Shown in pieces: positions 28,159-37,889 of a stretch of DNA of 64,000 bases. The stretch lies in contig NZ_RQFT01000003.1 of the NCBI RefSeq assembly GCF_004769525.1, forward strand, positions 1-64,000, written 5' to 3'. This DNA comes from Leptospira bouyouniensis (GTDB lineage Bacteria > Spirochaetota > Leptospiria > Leptospirales > Leptospiraceae). The notes beneath the pieces are model-generated. The model saw nothing but the letters and a program-made list of their open reading frames with translations, was not told where the DNA came from and searched no databases. A program made the translations under genes and the position numbers. Positions within the stretch are counted from its first letter, which is position 1, and the number at the start of each line of letters is the position of its first letter.

Positions 28159-30705
28159 TCATTTAATCTCTTTCAGCACAGTTTTTGTCGGCATCTGAAA
28201 AAAACTAAAAAGTCCTATTGCATATAAACTCACTGTAACCAAACAAATTCCGAGAAACACAATAGTGAGTTGTCCATAAGGATAAACACTTCGTAACTCA
28301 AGCACCGATCGGTTCAATACTTCGTTGGAAACGACAGAATACACGAGTCCTAGTAAAAATGAAATCACAGAAACAAGTAAGGCTTCTCTAAGGAAGTGTT
28401 TGCCCATAAAACGACTGTTTGCCCCAATCACTCGTAACAAAGCGAATTCACGTTTCCTCTCAGATTGGCTGGCATAGAGAGTGGTAAATACAAGAACAAA
28501 AGAAGCAGCTAAGATAAAAGCTGTCATGAGTGCCATCATCTGTGTCACTTTCTCCAAAATCCCCATAAAGGCTTGGATGGTTTTTTCAGTGTCGATGACG
28601 GTGATGTTAGGGAATTGGTTTACGATCACCTTTTGTAATTGGTATCTGTTTTCACTAGAATCAATGAGTAAGGATACAATATAAAAGCGAGGAGCTTTCT
28701 CCAAAATCCCTCTGGAAAATAAAACCACAAAGTTTGGTTTCATATCCGCCCAGTTCACCGAACGAAGGTTTGTGATTTTACCAGATACTTCCCTACCTTG
28801 TACGTTGAAAGTTAACTCGTCACCCACACTTGCTTGTAAATAGGTGGAAAAATCTCTTTCAACAGAGATTTCATTTTGGCTCGACTGGTTCCACCAGCTT
28901 CCCTTTGTCACCTCTTCCGTATCATACATCTCATCACGATAGGATAAAAAATATTCCCTGGTTCTTGCGGTAGCTCGCCAATTACGATCCATAGCGTTTT
29001 TGATTGTATCTTCTTTTTTGACCGGTTCTCCATTCACCTTGGACAAACGAGCTCCAATCACAGGTGCTACATATTGTTTTTCTACAGGGAACTTTGTGAT
29101 CGCTGTTAGCAGTTCATTTTTCTGGGTCTCTCGGATGTCGAGAAGGAACATGTTTGGCCTACGTTCGATCTCTCTTGCACCACTTAACTCGAGTAAACTT
29201 TCCTGTAAGATAAGAGAAAGTGTTAGGATGAATAACGCCGATCCTAGGCCAATGATCGAAAGCCGAAGGGCTCCCGATTTACGTGTAACTTTTTTTGTAA
29301 CAAGGCTCCATTCTTTCGACAACCATCCAAGTTTCGAAATTTTTTGCAGCAAGGATCCAAAGAGTATGTACAATCCGTACACAAGGAGTGGCAAGGTTAA
29401 GAGTACAAGTGTAAAAAGAATCCCTTTGAAAAAACTTTCTGTTTCTAATATGGCAAGACTTGTGAAAAGGATATAAATCAATACAAAGGAACCAAATTGC
29501 CAATAGGATGTTGATATGTTCCCACTGGTTTGTGATTCAACTTCTTTCAATGCAGCAAGTGGTTTGACCGACCTCGTCTCAAGGACAAGTGGGATCGAAA
29601 TAAGCAGTGGTAAAACGACACCCAACACAAAACTCCAAAGGAGAGACGATACAGATAATCCAAACACACTAGTTCCCGTACCAACTGCCAAGAGCCCAGT
29701 GATATCAGGCAATAAGGATTGGATGGCATACCCAAGTCCCAAACCGAAGGTTGTCCCCAAAAGGGAAAGGATGAGTATTTCTGAAAATACTAATAAAAGG
29801 ATGACATTGGGTTTTGCACCAAGACACATTAGGATGGCAATTTCATTTCGTTTTTCGAGTAACCTTGTGCGGACTGCAGTATAGACAGAAATAGCTCCGA
29901 GAAAAAATCCGGCAAGGGCAAGAAGGGCCATATAATCAAAAGTGTTTTTGATGAACTGCTGCGAGCCTGAATTGACTTCTGTATTATGATAAATGGTTAA
30001 GTCTTCTTTGATAAATGATGCGAACTCTTTGTCCTTCCAATCCAAACTATCGATGATTTCTGGGAATTGTAAGTAGATTGTATAACGGATGCGACTTCCC
30101 CTTTGCACAAGACCAGTTTGCATGGCAGTCTCTTTCCGAATGACAGATCCAGGAGCAGATCCAACAAAAGAACCAACGGCACCTGGTTCTTTCAATACAA
30201 CTCCTGCAAGAACAAGAAGACTATCCCCCAAACGGACTCGGTCACCAAGTTTTAATTTGAGATTCTCTACAAGGGTGGCATCGAGTAATACTTGATTGGG
30301 TTTCAAATTTCGATACGCATTCTCTGGTTCTGTTTTCATTTCTCCATAAAACGGGTAACTTGTTTCGATCCCTTTGATAAAACTGAGGGAATTTTCAGAG
30401 CCAGATTCATTGGAAATCATCGATAAAAATTGGATGGAACTACTTGATTTGGCGCCTTCTGGAAGGTGGGTTTTGAGCAATTCCTTTGCAGAATCGGTGA
30501 TTTCTTGGGGAGATTGGAGGGCTAAATCCGCTCCCATAATCGATTTTGCCTCTTTTTTAATGGCATTTGCCGTATTATCCTTATAGGAATGGATGCCAAT
30601 CACTGATCCCACACCAAGGGTGATCGAAACAACAATCAGAAGAGAATAGCGAAAGCGAGAAAACAATTCCCGTTTTAAGTAAAAACGAAAGAGGGATGCC
30701 TTCAT
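28159..30705 (-). CDS. ABC transporter permease, YbbP/FtsX type
   Basis: The 848 residues have one N-terminal helix after FSRFRYSLLIVVSITLGVG. An extracytoplasmic domain follows, then FtsX-type three-helix bundles in mid-protein (LALAGFFLGAISVYTAVRTRL...EIAILMCLGAKP) and again at the C-terminus (EFALLRVIGANSRFMGKHFL). This double-FtsX, two-loop plan is that of YbbP. The paired ATPase gene overlaps its start by 4 bp. Such MacB-superfamily systems couple ATP hydrolysis to mechanical work on envelope substrates such as lipids or lipoproteins. The substrate here is unknown. Confidence 0.88.
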   Translation of the reverse strand: MKASLFRFYLKRELFSRFRYSLLIVVSITLGVGSVIGIHSYKDNTANAIKKEAKSIMGADLALQSPQEITDSAKELLKTHLPEGAKSSSSIQFLSMISNESGSENSLSFIKGIETSYPFYGEMKTEPENAYRNLKPNQVLLDATLVENLKLKLGDRVRLGDSLLVLAGVVLKEPGAVGSFVGSAPGSVIRKETAMQTGLVQRGSRIRYTIYLQFPEIIDSLDWKDKEFASFIKEDLTIYHNTEVNSGSQQFIKNTFDYMALLALAGFFLGAISVYTAVRTRLLEKRNEIAILMCLGAKPNVILLLVFSEILILSLLGTTFGLGLGYAIQSLLPDITGLLAVGTGTSVFGLSVSSLLWSFVLGVVLPLLISIPLVLETRSVKPLAALKEVESQTSGNISTSYWQFGSFVLIYILFTSLAILETESFFKGILFTLVLLTLPLLVYGLYILFGSLLQKISKLGWLSKEWSLVTKKVTRKSGALRLSIIGLGSALFILTLSLILQESLLELSGAREIERRPNMFLLDIRETQKNELLTAITKFPVEKQYVAPVIGARLSKVNGEPVKKEDTIKNAMDRNWRATARTREYFLSYRDEMYDTEEVTKGSWWNQSSQNEISVERDFSTYLQASVGDELTFNVQGREVSGKITNLRSVNWADMKPNFVVLFSRGILEKAPRFYIVSLLIDSSENRYQLQKVIVNQFPNITVIDTEKTIQAFMGILEKVTQMMALMTAFILAASFVLVFTTLYASQSERKREFALLRVIGANSRFMGKHFLREALLVSVISFLLGLVYSVVSNEVLNRSVLELRSVYPYGQLTIVFLGICLVTVSLYAIGLFSFFQMPTKTVLKEIK

Positions 30706-31499
30706 CGACTCACCTTCTTTGATTGTTTTTTCGTATTTCTTTGTTTGGTGGCAGAAATAGAGGGAAGAATTTTGGTTTTTTTTGTTTTGGAAGGAGTTTG
30801 GTTGATCCTTTTTTTAAAACCATTCTTCGAATCCGAAATAATTTCACCATCTTTCATTTCCAACACACGATCGGCAAGTTTTGCCACATCTGGATCGTGA
30901 GTGACCACAACAAGAGTGGTGCCTTGTTTTTTATTTCGATACAATAGTAAGTCCAAAATGGTTTTACTATTTTTATAATCTAAGTTTGCAGTTGGTTCAT
31001 CTGCAAAAATAATTTTGGGATCATTCACAAAACTCCGTGCGATGGCAATCCTTTGTTCTTCTCCACCTGACAGTTGTTTTGGGAAGTGAGTAGCACGGTG
31101 TGACATTGCTACTGATTCCAAAATGGATTCCGCTTTTGACAAAATTTCTTTTTCAGAAAGCGAAGATTTTAAGTATAATGGGATTCCAACATTTTCAATT
31201 GCATTGAGACCAGGTAATAATTGAAAGTTTTGAAAGATAAATCCGATTTGATCTGCTCGTATATCGGCAAGTTTGGATTCATTTTGTTTGGTTAAATCAA
31301 TTCCATCAAGGGATACAATACCCGTATCAGGTTTGTCAAGACCCGCTGCAACACCAAGTAAAGTGGATTTACCTGATCCGGAAGGGCCGATAATCGCTAC
31401 AAATTCACCAGTTTCCATACGAAATGAAATATTTTTCAACACATCAATCGTTTCTTCTTCATTGTGAAATGATTTGAACACATTTTTAAATTCTAACAC
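30702..31499 (-). CDS. ABC transporter ATP-binding protein, YbbA/LolD type
   Basis: The 265 residues show Walker A GPSGSGKST, Q-loop FIFQNFQLLPGLNAIENV, signature LSGGEEQRIAIARSFVNDP, Walker B IIFADEPTANLD and H-loop VVVTHDP. These are the features of the MacB/LolD ATPase branch. The C-terminus is an unusual extra 45-residue Lys/Thr-rich basic tail (NQTPSKTKKTKILPS) beyond the ATPase fold. It overlaps the permease start by 4 bp, and the two form one transporter. Confidence 0.92.
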   Translation of the reverse strand: MLEFKNVFKSFHNEEETIDVLKNISFRMETGEFVAIIGPSGSGKSTLLGVAAGLDKPDTGIVSLDGIDLTKQNESKLADIRADQIGFIFQNFQLLPGLNAIENVGIPLYLKSSLSEKEILSKAESILESVAMSHRATHFPKQLSGGEEQRIAIARSFVNDPKIIFADEPTANLDYKNSKTILDLLLYRNKKQGTTLVVVTHDPDVAKLADRVLEMKDGEIISDSKNGFKKRINQTPSKTKKTKILPSISATKQRNTKKQSKKVSR

Positions 31500-31799
31500 T
31501 AGGTTTTTCCCCCAAACTAAATATCACCTAACACATAACGCATGACTAATAACGGGCATTTATTCAATAAAATGCCACCTAACAACGATTTTTCAATTTT
31601 TTTTATAACAGTTATCTTTTTTTTAATTATCATTTTCGTTCCAATTCTATTGCACCTCGGCAAAAAAAAACTTAGAAAAAATTCCTTATCTTTTTGTGTG
31701 TACTTCCTAATTTTTTTTGACCCCAAAGGGTGGGTTTCATATAAAGTAACTTCATCGTAGTGTTTCCCCTCTCCCGTTTTTTAGGGAATTTGGGAAGTT
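31500..31799. other. 300-bp divergent intergenic region
   Basis: It holds the 5' region of the ABC transporter (minus) and of the CxxC-leuS operon (plus). A 7-bp inverted repeat, GGCATTT/AAATGCC (31555-31576), and AT-rich tracts are visible, plus the promoter listed separately. A 72-codon hydrophobic frame (31542-31760) lacks a ribosome site and is crossed by the promoter, so I do not call it a gene. Confidence 0.6.
31717..31745 (+). promoter_or_regulatory. sigma70-like promoter for the CxxC protein-leuS operon
   Basis: TTGACC (31717-31722), 17 bp, TATAAA (31740-31745). Spacing is ideal and both hexamers are close to consensus. The predicted start near 31752 gives a leader of about 48 nt before ATG 31800. 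Confidence 0.65.
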
Positions 31800-32024
31800 A
31801 TGAACAGCACTGTCGATAAGCGGACTCATACAGGTAAATATAGAATGCTCGAATGCAATACAAAGATAAATACTGCAGACTTTATGAATGTGAAAATTAA
31901 CAATCTTAAACCTTGTGCGGAATGTGGCTCCGTCACTACCCTTTATCAGTACAATCTTTGCAAAGTTTGTTTGTCCAAGAGTTTCAAAAAGCTTGTAAAA
32001 ATCATCGACTCCGTGAGAAAGTAG
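31800..32024 (+). CDS. small protein with two CxxC motifs upstream of leuS
   Basis: The 74 residues contain CAEC and CKVC about 15 residues apart (KPCAECGSVTTLYQYNLCKVC), a probable zinc ribbon, in a basic protein (SKSFKKLVKIIDSVRK). GGGAAG precedes the ATG. It lies 29 bp before leuS and behind the only good promoter, so both are likely on one transcript. I recognise no family. A nucleic-acid-binding role would fit a basic zinc ribbon but is inference. Confidence 0.65.
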   Translation: MNSTVDKRTHTGKYRMLECNTKINTADFMNVKINNLKPCAECGSVTTLYQYNLCKVCLSKSFKKLVKIIDSVRK

Positions 32025-32053
32025 AATTAACTACACTTTCTCTACGTTAGTCG

Positions 32054-34657
32054 ATGAATTATCCTTTCCAAGATATTGAACAAAAATGGCAAAAATACTG
32101 GGACGACCACCAGACCTTTCGCACAAACGCACACTCATCCAAACCTAAATACTATTGTTTAGACATGTTTCCTTACCCAAGTGGTGCGGGCCTTCACGTA
32201 GGCCACCCAGAAGGATACACTGCCACTGACATCATCTCAAGACTCAAACGTATGGAAGGATACGAGGTTTTGCACCCCATGGGTTGGGATGCTTTTGGGC
32301 TCCCTGCAGAACGTTATGCCATGACAACGGGCATTCACCCTCGCACTACCACGAAAAACAACATTGATACCTTTCGCCGCCAAATCAAAAGCCTTGGGCT
32401 TTCCTATGATTGGGAAAGGGAAATTTCCACAACACACCCAGACTATTACCGTTGGACCCAGTGGATTTTTTTGCAAATCTACAATTCCTATTTTGATCGA
32501 AAGACAAACAAAGCCGTCCCTATCACCCAACTTGTCAAAACATTGGAACAAGAAGGTTCTAGTGCTTTTGAAGGGATAGAACTCCCGAAAGGGGTCCAAT
32601 TCTCTGCTGCCGATTGGAAATCCAAATCTCGTAAAGAAAAAGAGGACATTTTGTCCCATTTCCGATTGGTGTATGAAGCCAATATCCCTGTGAATTGGTG
32701 TGAGGCTCTCGGAACCGTTTTAGCTAACGAAGAAGTGGAAGAATGGACTTCCAAAGGGTATTCTGTCGAACGAAAACCCATGCGCCAGTACATGATGCGC
32801 ATCACATCATACGCCGAACGATTGCTAAATGATCTTTCGCTTTGTGAATGGCCACCATCCACACTGGAGATGCAACGCAATTGGATTGGCAAGTCGGAAG
32901 GATTGGAACTCAACTTCCACGTTCCTTCATTAAACAAAGACATCACAGTTTATACCACTCGACCTGATACAATTTTTGGAGCAACATACCTCGTCCTGGC
33001 ACCGGAACATCCACTTGTCGCAGAACTGACAACGCCAGAACAAAAGTTAGCTGTGGAAACTTACCAAAAAGATTGTTCCTTAAAAAGTGATTTGGAACGA
33101 ACCGAACTGAATAAAGACAAAACAGGTGTGTTCACTGGTGCCTATGCTCAGTTACCAACAGATCCATCTGTCAAGGTTCCCATTTATATTTCTGATTATG
33201 TATTAATCTCTTATGGAACTGGTGCCATAATGGCGGTTCCTGCTCACGATCAAAGAGACTATGATTTTGCGGTGAAGTTCCAACTTCCTATTAAACAAGT
33301 GATCGATGGAAATATGGAACCTAACCTTGCCTTTGATTCCAAAGAATCTGTATGTATCAATTCCTATTCCGCCGAAGTGCAGTTAGATGGCAAATCTTAC
33401 AAAGATGCCTTCCAAACAATGGTTACTTGGGCAGAAAAAAAAGGAATTGGTCGCAAAAAAATCCAATTCAAACTGAGAGATTGGCTTTTTGCAAGACAAA
33501 GGTATTGGGGAGAACCTATCCCTCTCGTTCACTTTGAAGATGGATCACCAAAAGCATTATCCGACGCAGAATTACCTTTAGTCCTTCCTGATCTAGAAGA
33601 ATTCAAACCTTCAGGAACGGGAGAATCTCCACTTGCTCTCGCCAAAGATTGGTTAGTTTACAAAGACCCCGAAACTGGGGAAATAGGAAAACGAGAAACG
33701 AATACCATGCCGCAGTGGGCAGGTTCTTGTTATTATTACCTTCGTTACATTGATCCCAGAAACAATGACAAACTCATTGATCCAGAATTAGAAAAGATGT
33801 GGATGCCAGTAGAAGTCTATGTTGGTGGTGCAGAACACGCCGTACTACACTTGTTATACTCTAGGTTTTGGCATAAAATCCTGTTTGATTTAGGTCATGT
33901 ATCTACACCAGAACCATTCCAAAAATTAGTCCACCAAGGTCTTATCCTAGGTGAAGACAAAGGAAAAATGTCCAAGTCTCGGGGTAATGTTGTCAATCCA
34001 GATGATGTGGTTTCTGAATTTGGTGCTGATACCCTCCGTTTATTTGAGATGTTTATGGGTCCATTTGAGATGTCAAAACCATGGAGTAAAAACGGAGTTG
34101 ATGGTGTTTTCCGATTTTTAAACCGTGTTTGGCGCCTCTTTCATTCGGGTGAAAACGAATCCTTCTTTGTAGAAGACATTGAACCTAACGAAGCAGAACT
34201 CAAAACCCTACATCGGACGATCAAAAAAGTAAAAGACGACATTGATGGATTTGCATTCAACACAGCTGTTTCGCAAATGATGATCTTTATCAATGAGTTC
34301 ACAAGTAATCCAAGAAAACCAAAAAAAGTATTAGAACCATTTGTATTAGCGCTAAGTCCGTTTGCTCCCCATCTAGCAGAAGAATTGTGGGCAAAGCTTG
34401 GTCATAAAGAATCACTTGCTTACCATCCTTATCCGAAATGGGAAGAAAAGTATTTAATAGATGCCAATATCACCATTGTTGTCCAAGTGAATGGAAAAAT
34501 GCGTGGAGAATTTTTAGCACCAAGAGACATCGAAGAAAAAGAAGCCTTGTCACTTGCCAAAGAAGTGGAAAAGGCAAAACCTTTCTGGGTGGGAAAAGAA
34601 ATCAAAAAAGAAATTTATGTCAAAGGCAAACTCGTTAACATTGTTGTGGCGGGTTAA
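32054..34657 (+). CDS. leuS: leucyl-tRNA synthetase
   Basis: The 867 residues have the class I signature HVGH at 48-51 within [19 protein letters not shown]. The CP1 editing domain contains [20 protein letters not shown] and [23 protein letters not shown] is at 638-642 within [17 protein letters not shown]. The C-terminal domain ends VNGKMRGEF...[10 protein letters not shown]. Length and domain order are those of bacterial LeuRS with an editing domain. The last codons and 3' flank are partly duplicated downstream at 35935-35979. Confidence 0.98.
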   Translation: MNYPFQDIEQKWQKYWDDHQTFRTNAHSSKPKYYCLDMFPYPSGAGLHVGHPEGYTATDIISRLKRMEGYEVLHPMGWDAFGLPAERYAMTTGIHPRTTTKNNIDTFRRQIKSLGLSYDWEREISTTHPDYYRWTQWIFLQIYNSYFDRKTNKAVPITQLVKTLEQEGSSAFEGIELPKGVQFSAADWKSKSRKEKEDILSHFRLVYEANIPVNWCEALGTVLANEEVEEWTSKGYSVERKPMRQYMMRITSYAERLLNDLSLCEWPPSTLEMQRNWIGKSEGLELNFHVPSLNKDITVYTTRPDTIFGATYLVLAPEHPLVAELTTPEQKLAVETYQKDCSLKSDLERTELNKDKTGVFTGAYAQLPTDPSVKVPIYISDYVLISYGTGAIMAVPAHDQRDYDFAVKFQLPIKQVIDGNMEPNLAFDSKESVCINSYSAEVQLDGKSYKDAFQTMVTWAEKKGIGRKKIQFKLRDWLFARQRYWGEPIPLVHFEDGSPKALSDAELPLVLPDLEEFKPSGTGESPLALAKDWLVYKDPETGEIGKRETNTMPQWAGSCYYYLRYIDPRNNDKLIDPELEKMWMPVEVYVGGAEHAVLHLLYSRFWHKILFDLGHVSTPEPFQKLVHQGLILGEDKGKMSKSRGNVVNPDDVVSEFGADTLRLFEMFMGPFEMSKPWSKNGVDGVFRFLNRVWRLFHSGENESFFVEDIEPNEAELKTLHRTIKKVKDDIDGFAFNTAVSQMMIFINEFTSNPRKPKKVLEPFVLALSPFAPHLAEELWAKLGHKESLAYHPYPKWEEKYLIDANITIVVQVNGKMRGEFLAPRDIEEKEALSLAKEVEKAKPFWVGKEIKKEIYVKGKLVNIVVAG

Positions 34658-34672
34658 ATTTTAGATTCTTTT
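34628..34672 (+). repeat. leuS 3' end, source copy of a decayed repeat
   Basis: These 45 nt cover the last nine sense codons of leuS, the stop and 15 nt beyond. They match 35935-35979 at 40 of 45 positions without gaps. The match includes GTGGCG before the stop and GATTCTTTT after it. Confidence 0.8.
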
Positions 34673-34821
34673 GGATTTAAATTAATAGACCATTTTATCT
34701 TACAAATAATTTTCATATGACATTCGAAATCATGTCAAATGGATGTGTATTTTTTATTCTTCTTCTCCACTAATTCGATAAATTAATTATACTTAACATC
34801 TAACTTCTAACAATTTTATAC

Positions 34822-34849
34822 TTGCATTCACTTAATGACCATTTATAAA
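34822..34849 (+). promoter_or_regulatory. candidate promoter of the first DGINWT lipoprotein
   Basis: TTGCAT (34822-34827), 16 bp, TATAAA (34844-34849), 37 bp before ATG 34887. The fit is reasonable but the -35 is imperfect. Confidence 0.45.
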
Positions 34850-34886
34850 AAAAAGCACTTAATCAATAATCTATTGGGAGTCATTC

Positions 34887-35912
34887 ATGTTTTTTCGTTT
34901 CACTTGTATCACTATCATGATCCTTTTTCAATTTTACTCATGTAATCCTAACTCGAAAAACAATTCCCGCACCTTTTTGGAAGCCTTACTTTTATTAAAC
35001 GCAGCAAAAACATGTGAAACAAACTCTGAACTATGCACACTTAGCAATTTTACTTTGGCACAAGCTTCTGAGGCAAATGGATGGGCAGGGATATTGTTTG
35101 CCGCCAATCAGTTTGTCGCAGTATCGCAAGACGGAACCAATCGCGTTATGACTTCTTCCGATGGAATCTCTTGGACTGCCAGACCCGCATCTGAAGCAGG
35201 CCAATGGTTAAGTGTTGCTTACGGAAACAATACGTACGTTGCGGTTTCCAGCGGTGGTAGTGCAAATCGAATTATGAGTTCCTCTGACGGAATCAATTGG
35301 ACTTCCCGTACAGGTCCCGCCAGTACTTTTGATTGGGTAACTTATGGAAATGGAATCTTTGTTGCTGCAGCTAGTACTGGAAGCTGGGCAACTTCAACGG
35401 ACGGAATCAATTGGACAACCCAAACAAACCCAGGTGCTGCTGCCTGGCGCAGTGTAACTTTCGGAAACAATCTATTTGTAGCTGTGGCTGGAAGTGGGAC
35501 CAACCGAGTTGCTACATCAACAGACGGTATCAATTGGACGCTTCGATCTGCAGCGGAAGCCAATGATTGGCGGTCAGTCACATATGGAAAAGGAAAATTT
35601 GTTGCTGTTGCAAGGACAGGTAATAACCGCGTGATGACTTCCACTGATGGAATCAATTGGACAGCTAGTTCAGCTTCCGAACAAAACGAATGGTACGAAG
35701 TATATTATGGAAACGGAATGTTTCTTGCAGCATCATTTACGGGAACCAATCGAATCATGACATCCACTGATGGGATTACTTGGACGGCCCGTACCAGTGC
35801 TGCCAACAACTCTTGGAAAGGAGTTGCCTTTGGAAAAGATACTTGGGTTGTCGTATCATTTGACGGAACAGGCACCAATCGTGTACAATATGCTACCTGG
35901 AGAAAAAATTAA
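34887..35912 (+). CDS. lipoprotein with six DGINWT (BNR/Asp-box-like) repeats, paralogue A
   Basis: The 341 residues begin with a signal peptide ending LFQFYSC (Cys19). After a short N-terminal region with two Cys (KTCETNSELCTLSNFTLAQ) there are six repeats of about 42 residues. Each carries S-x-DG-I-x-W-T and then a strand pair such as VTYGKGKFVAVARTG and NRVMTS. The Asp-box-like S-x-D-G-x-x-W suggests a six-bladed beta-propeller. GGGAG lies 6 nt before the ATG. It is a surface or periplasmic lipoprotein of unknown function. A second copy follows in tandem. Confidence 0.82.
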   Translation: MFFRFTCITIMILFQFYSCNPNSKNNSRTFLEALLLLNAAKTCETNSELCTLSNFTLAQASEANGWAGILFAANQFVAVSQDGTNRVMTSSDGISWTARPASEAGQWLSVAYGNNTYVAVSSGGSANRIMSSSDGINWTSRTGPASTFDWVTYGNGIFVAAASTGSWATSTDGINWTTQTNPGAAAWRSVTFGNNLFVAVAGSGTNRVATSTDGINWTLRSAAEANDWRSVTYGKGKFVAVARTGNNRVMTSTDGINWTASSASEQNEWYEVYYGNGMFLAASFTGTNRIMTSTDGITWTARTSAANNSWKGVAFGKDTWVVVSFDGTGTNRVQYATWRKN

Positions 35913-35925
35913 TTTCTAAAACGAT
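35877..35925 (+). repeat. 49-nt perfect repeat spanning the 3' end of lipoprotein A
   Basis: This segment, from the codons for NRVQYATWRKN through the stop and 13 nt beyond, is identical to 37212-37260 at the end of paralogue B. Elsewhere the two genes differ at many positions. Recent gene conversion or strong constraint at this end is therefore likely. Confidence 0.85.
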
Positions 35926-35934
35926 GCCGATGTC

Positions 35935-35979
35935 AAACTCGCCAAAATTGTTGTGGCGAGTTAAATTTTTGATTCTTTT
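35935..35979 (+). repeat. decayed copy of the leuS 3' end
   Basis: It lies 23 bp after the stop of lipoprotein A and matches leuS 34628-34672 at 40 of 45 positions. It would encode KLAKIVVAS-stop in the leuS frame. There is no start or ribosome site, so it is a remnant, not a gene. It shows that the duplicated unit ran from the leuS end through the lipoprotein gene. Confidence 0.8.
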
Positions 35980-35986
35980 TTAATAA

Positions 35987-36021
35987 ACAAAGATGCTTAA
36001 AGTATCTTTGGGAATTTTTAA
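35987..36021 (+). terminator. possible terminator after lipoprotein A
   Basis: CAAAGAT (35987-35993) pairs with ATCTTTG (36004-36010). Further pairing inside (CTT/AAG) leaves a tight loop, and TTTTT follows four bases later. The AT-rich stem makes it weak. Confidence 0.4.
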
Positions 36022-36191
36022 TACAAATCAGTTATATGATAGTTACAAATCAAAAACGTTCACAAGACAAGACTGAACTTTATTAAAGCTAACTTTAATT
36101 ATATACGAAACCTATAAATCTAAGAACGTGACTCAAAATCATAATCCTTTTCAGTTTCGAGATGGATTCAAAACCTATTTTGGAGTATTTG

Positions 36192-37247
36192 ATGTTTCGT
36201 TCTTTGAATAACCTTTTATTTCGTATTCCCTCAGCTTTTTTTATCACTTTTTTCCTCTTCTATTCTTGTAATCCAAATTCTGATAACAAGACTTCTTCCT
36301 TTTTAGAAGCCTTACTTTTATTAAATGCTGCAAAAACCTGTGAAACAAACCCTGAATTATGCACCCTTAGTGATTTTACTTTGGCACAAGCAACTGAGGC
36401 AAATGTATGGGGAGACATTTTGTATGCAGGCAATCAGTTTGTAGCAATTTCGCAGAGCGGAACGAATCAAGTGATGACATCACCGGATGGAATCACTTGG
36501 ACGACTCGATCTGCCTCCGAACCAGGCCAATGGTATAGTGTCGCTTACGGAAACAAGACATACGTCGCGGTTTCCAATGGTAGTAGTACAAATCGAATCA
36601 TGAGTTCCTATGACGGAATCAATTGGACTTCCCGCACTTCTCCGACAAGTTCGTTTGCTAGCGTTGCGTACGGCAATGGTCTCTTTGTCGCGATTGAAAA
36701 CTCAGGAATAGGGGACTGGGCAACCTCACCTGATGGTATCAACTGGACTTCAAGAACACAACCTGCTCTTCGGCCGTGGAGGAGCGTGACTTTCGGAAAC
36801 AATCTATTTGTCGCAGTTGCATCGGGGGGAACTACTAGCGTCGCGACTTCACCTGACGGTATCAATTGGACACTACAAACGCAAGCCGAATCAAACGATT
36901 GGCGCTCTGTCACGTACGGGAAAGGAAAATTTGTAGCTGTTGCAAGGACAGGTACCAATCGTGTGATGACTTCCACAGATGGAATCAATTGGACAGCTCG
37001 TTCGGCTTCCGAACAAAACGAATGGTATAAAGTTCATTATGCCAATGGTTTGTTTATGGCTGCATCGTTTTCTGGAACCAATCGTATTATGACATCCACT
37101 GATGGGATTACTTGGTCTGCAAAATCTACAGCAGCCAATTCCAACCAATGGTATGGTGTTTCTTTTGGAAAGGATACTTGGGTAGTCGTTTCGATTAATG
37201 GAACGGGAACAAATCGTGTACAATATGCTACCTGGAGAAAAAATTAA
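36192..37247 (+). CDS. lipoprotein with six DGINWT repeats, paralogue B
   Basis: The 351 residues from ATG 36192 follow GGAG six nt upstream; an in-frame ATG at 36162 lacks one. The signal peptide ends FFLFYSC (Cys26). The mature N-terminus (FLEALLLLNAAKTCETNPEL, then CTLS) is nearly identical to paralogue A. Six DGI-W repeats follow in the same order. Central repeats have diverged most (SPDG in place of STDG), while the last two and the 3' flank are nearly identical to A. It is a tandem duplicate, probably exposed or periplasmic; the ligand is unknown. Confidence 0.82.
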   Translation: MFRSLNNLLFRIPSAFFITFFLFYSCNPNSDNKTSSFLEALLLLNAAKTCETNPELCTLSDFTLAQATEANVWGDILYAGNQFVAISQSGTNQVMTSPDGITWTTRSASEPGQWYSVAYGNKTYVAVSNGSSTNRIMSSYDGINWTSRTSPTSSFASVAYGNGLFVAIENSGIGDWATSPDGINWTSRTQPALRPWRSVTFGNNLFVAVASGGTTSVATSPDGINWTLQTQAESNDWRSVTYGKGKFVAVARTGTNRVMTSTDGINWTARSASEQNEWYKVHYANGLFMAASFSGTNRIMTSTDGITWSAKSTAANSNQWYGVSFGKDTWVVVSINGTGTNRVQYATWRKN

Positions 37248-37260
37248 TTTCTAAAACGAT
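37212..37260 (+). repeat. 49-nt perfect repeat spanning the 3' end of lipoprotein B
   Basis: Identical to 35877-35925. Just after it, 37261-37310 reads KGNLVNIEV in one frame. This faintly recalls the leuS end (KGKLVNIVV) and may be a third, more decayed remnant. Confidence 0.75.
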
Positions 37261-37318
37261 ACGAAAGGGAATCTTGTAAACATCGAAGTTACTTGTGAAA
37301 CTTTTGCTTAGCAAACCT

Positions 37319-37786
37319 TTACCATCTTATTTGCGGCAAAAAAGAAAATAATAATATTACGAGACCTAGAATTGCAGTTGATATCCAACTGCGGTTGTGG
37401 TTTGGCAATGTCTTGTTTGTATCTGATTTTTTTAAACGGATCACAATTGCAGACACCATGAAAATTCCACACGTCCATTGTAAATAACTTGGGAAGATAG
37501 AATTTGAAAAGAAACCATTTCCTAACCAATATAACATGAGTGCAAATGAACATATATATGTTGAATCAATTGCAGCTAACCAGAATCGAAATGAGATGGT
37601 TGATAACCAATAAAGGAAAATAAGACCAATCAAATTGGGAAGGAATGCGACCAGTCCATAATAGGCAAATGGGTTCATACCTAAACCAGAAAAGAAAATC
37701 CCCGAAGCAAATACAAAGGCAATCAAAATTGACTGCATTAAAGATTGTACCACGAACCTTTTCTCGATTGGCCTAAAATAACCCAT
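37319..37786 (-). CDS. small integral membrane protein of unknown function
   Basis: The 155 residues hold about five hydrophobic segments (SILIAFVFASGIFFSGL, FLPNLIGLIFLYWL, YICSFALMLYWLGNGFF, WTCGIFMVSAIVI, STAILGLVILLFSF). There are short charged loops and no cleavable signal. No family is recognised. It is on its own on the minus strand, convergent with lipoprotein B. Confidence 0.65.
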   Translation of the reverse strand: MGYFRPIEKRFVVQSLMQSILIAFVFASGIFFSGLGMNPFAYYGLVAFLPNLIGLIFLYWLSTISFRFWLAAIDSTYICSFALMLYWLGNGFFSNSIFPSYLQWTCGIFMVSAIVIRLKKSDTNKTLPNHNRSWISTAILGLVILLFSFLPQIRW

Positions 37787-37889
37787 TTCAATTTAAATTC
37801 ACAATGAAATTAATCTTCTCTCTCCATCCTTGCCAAAATCAATTAACTTTCACAAGATCACGGTTAGAAAACCAATAACCTAACAAATT

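Noticed and set aside
31542..31760. 72-codon hydrophobic frame in the ABC/leuS intergenic region
   Set aside because: No Shine-Dalgarno, made of T-rich tracts, and it runs across a good promoter (31717-31745).
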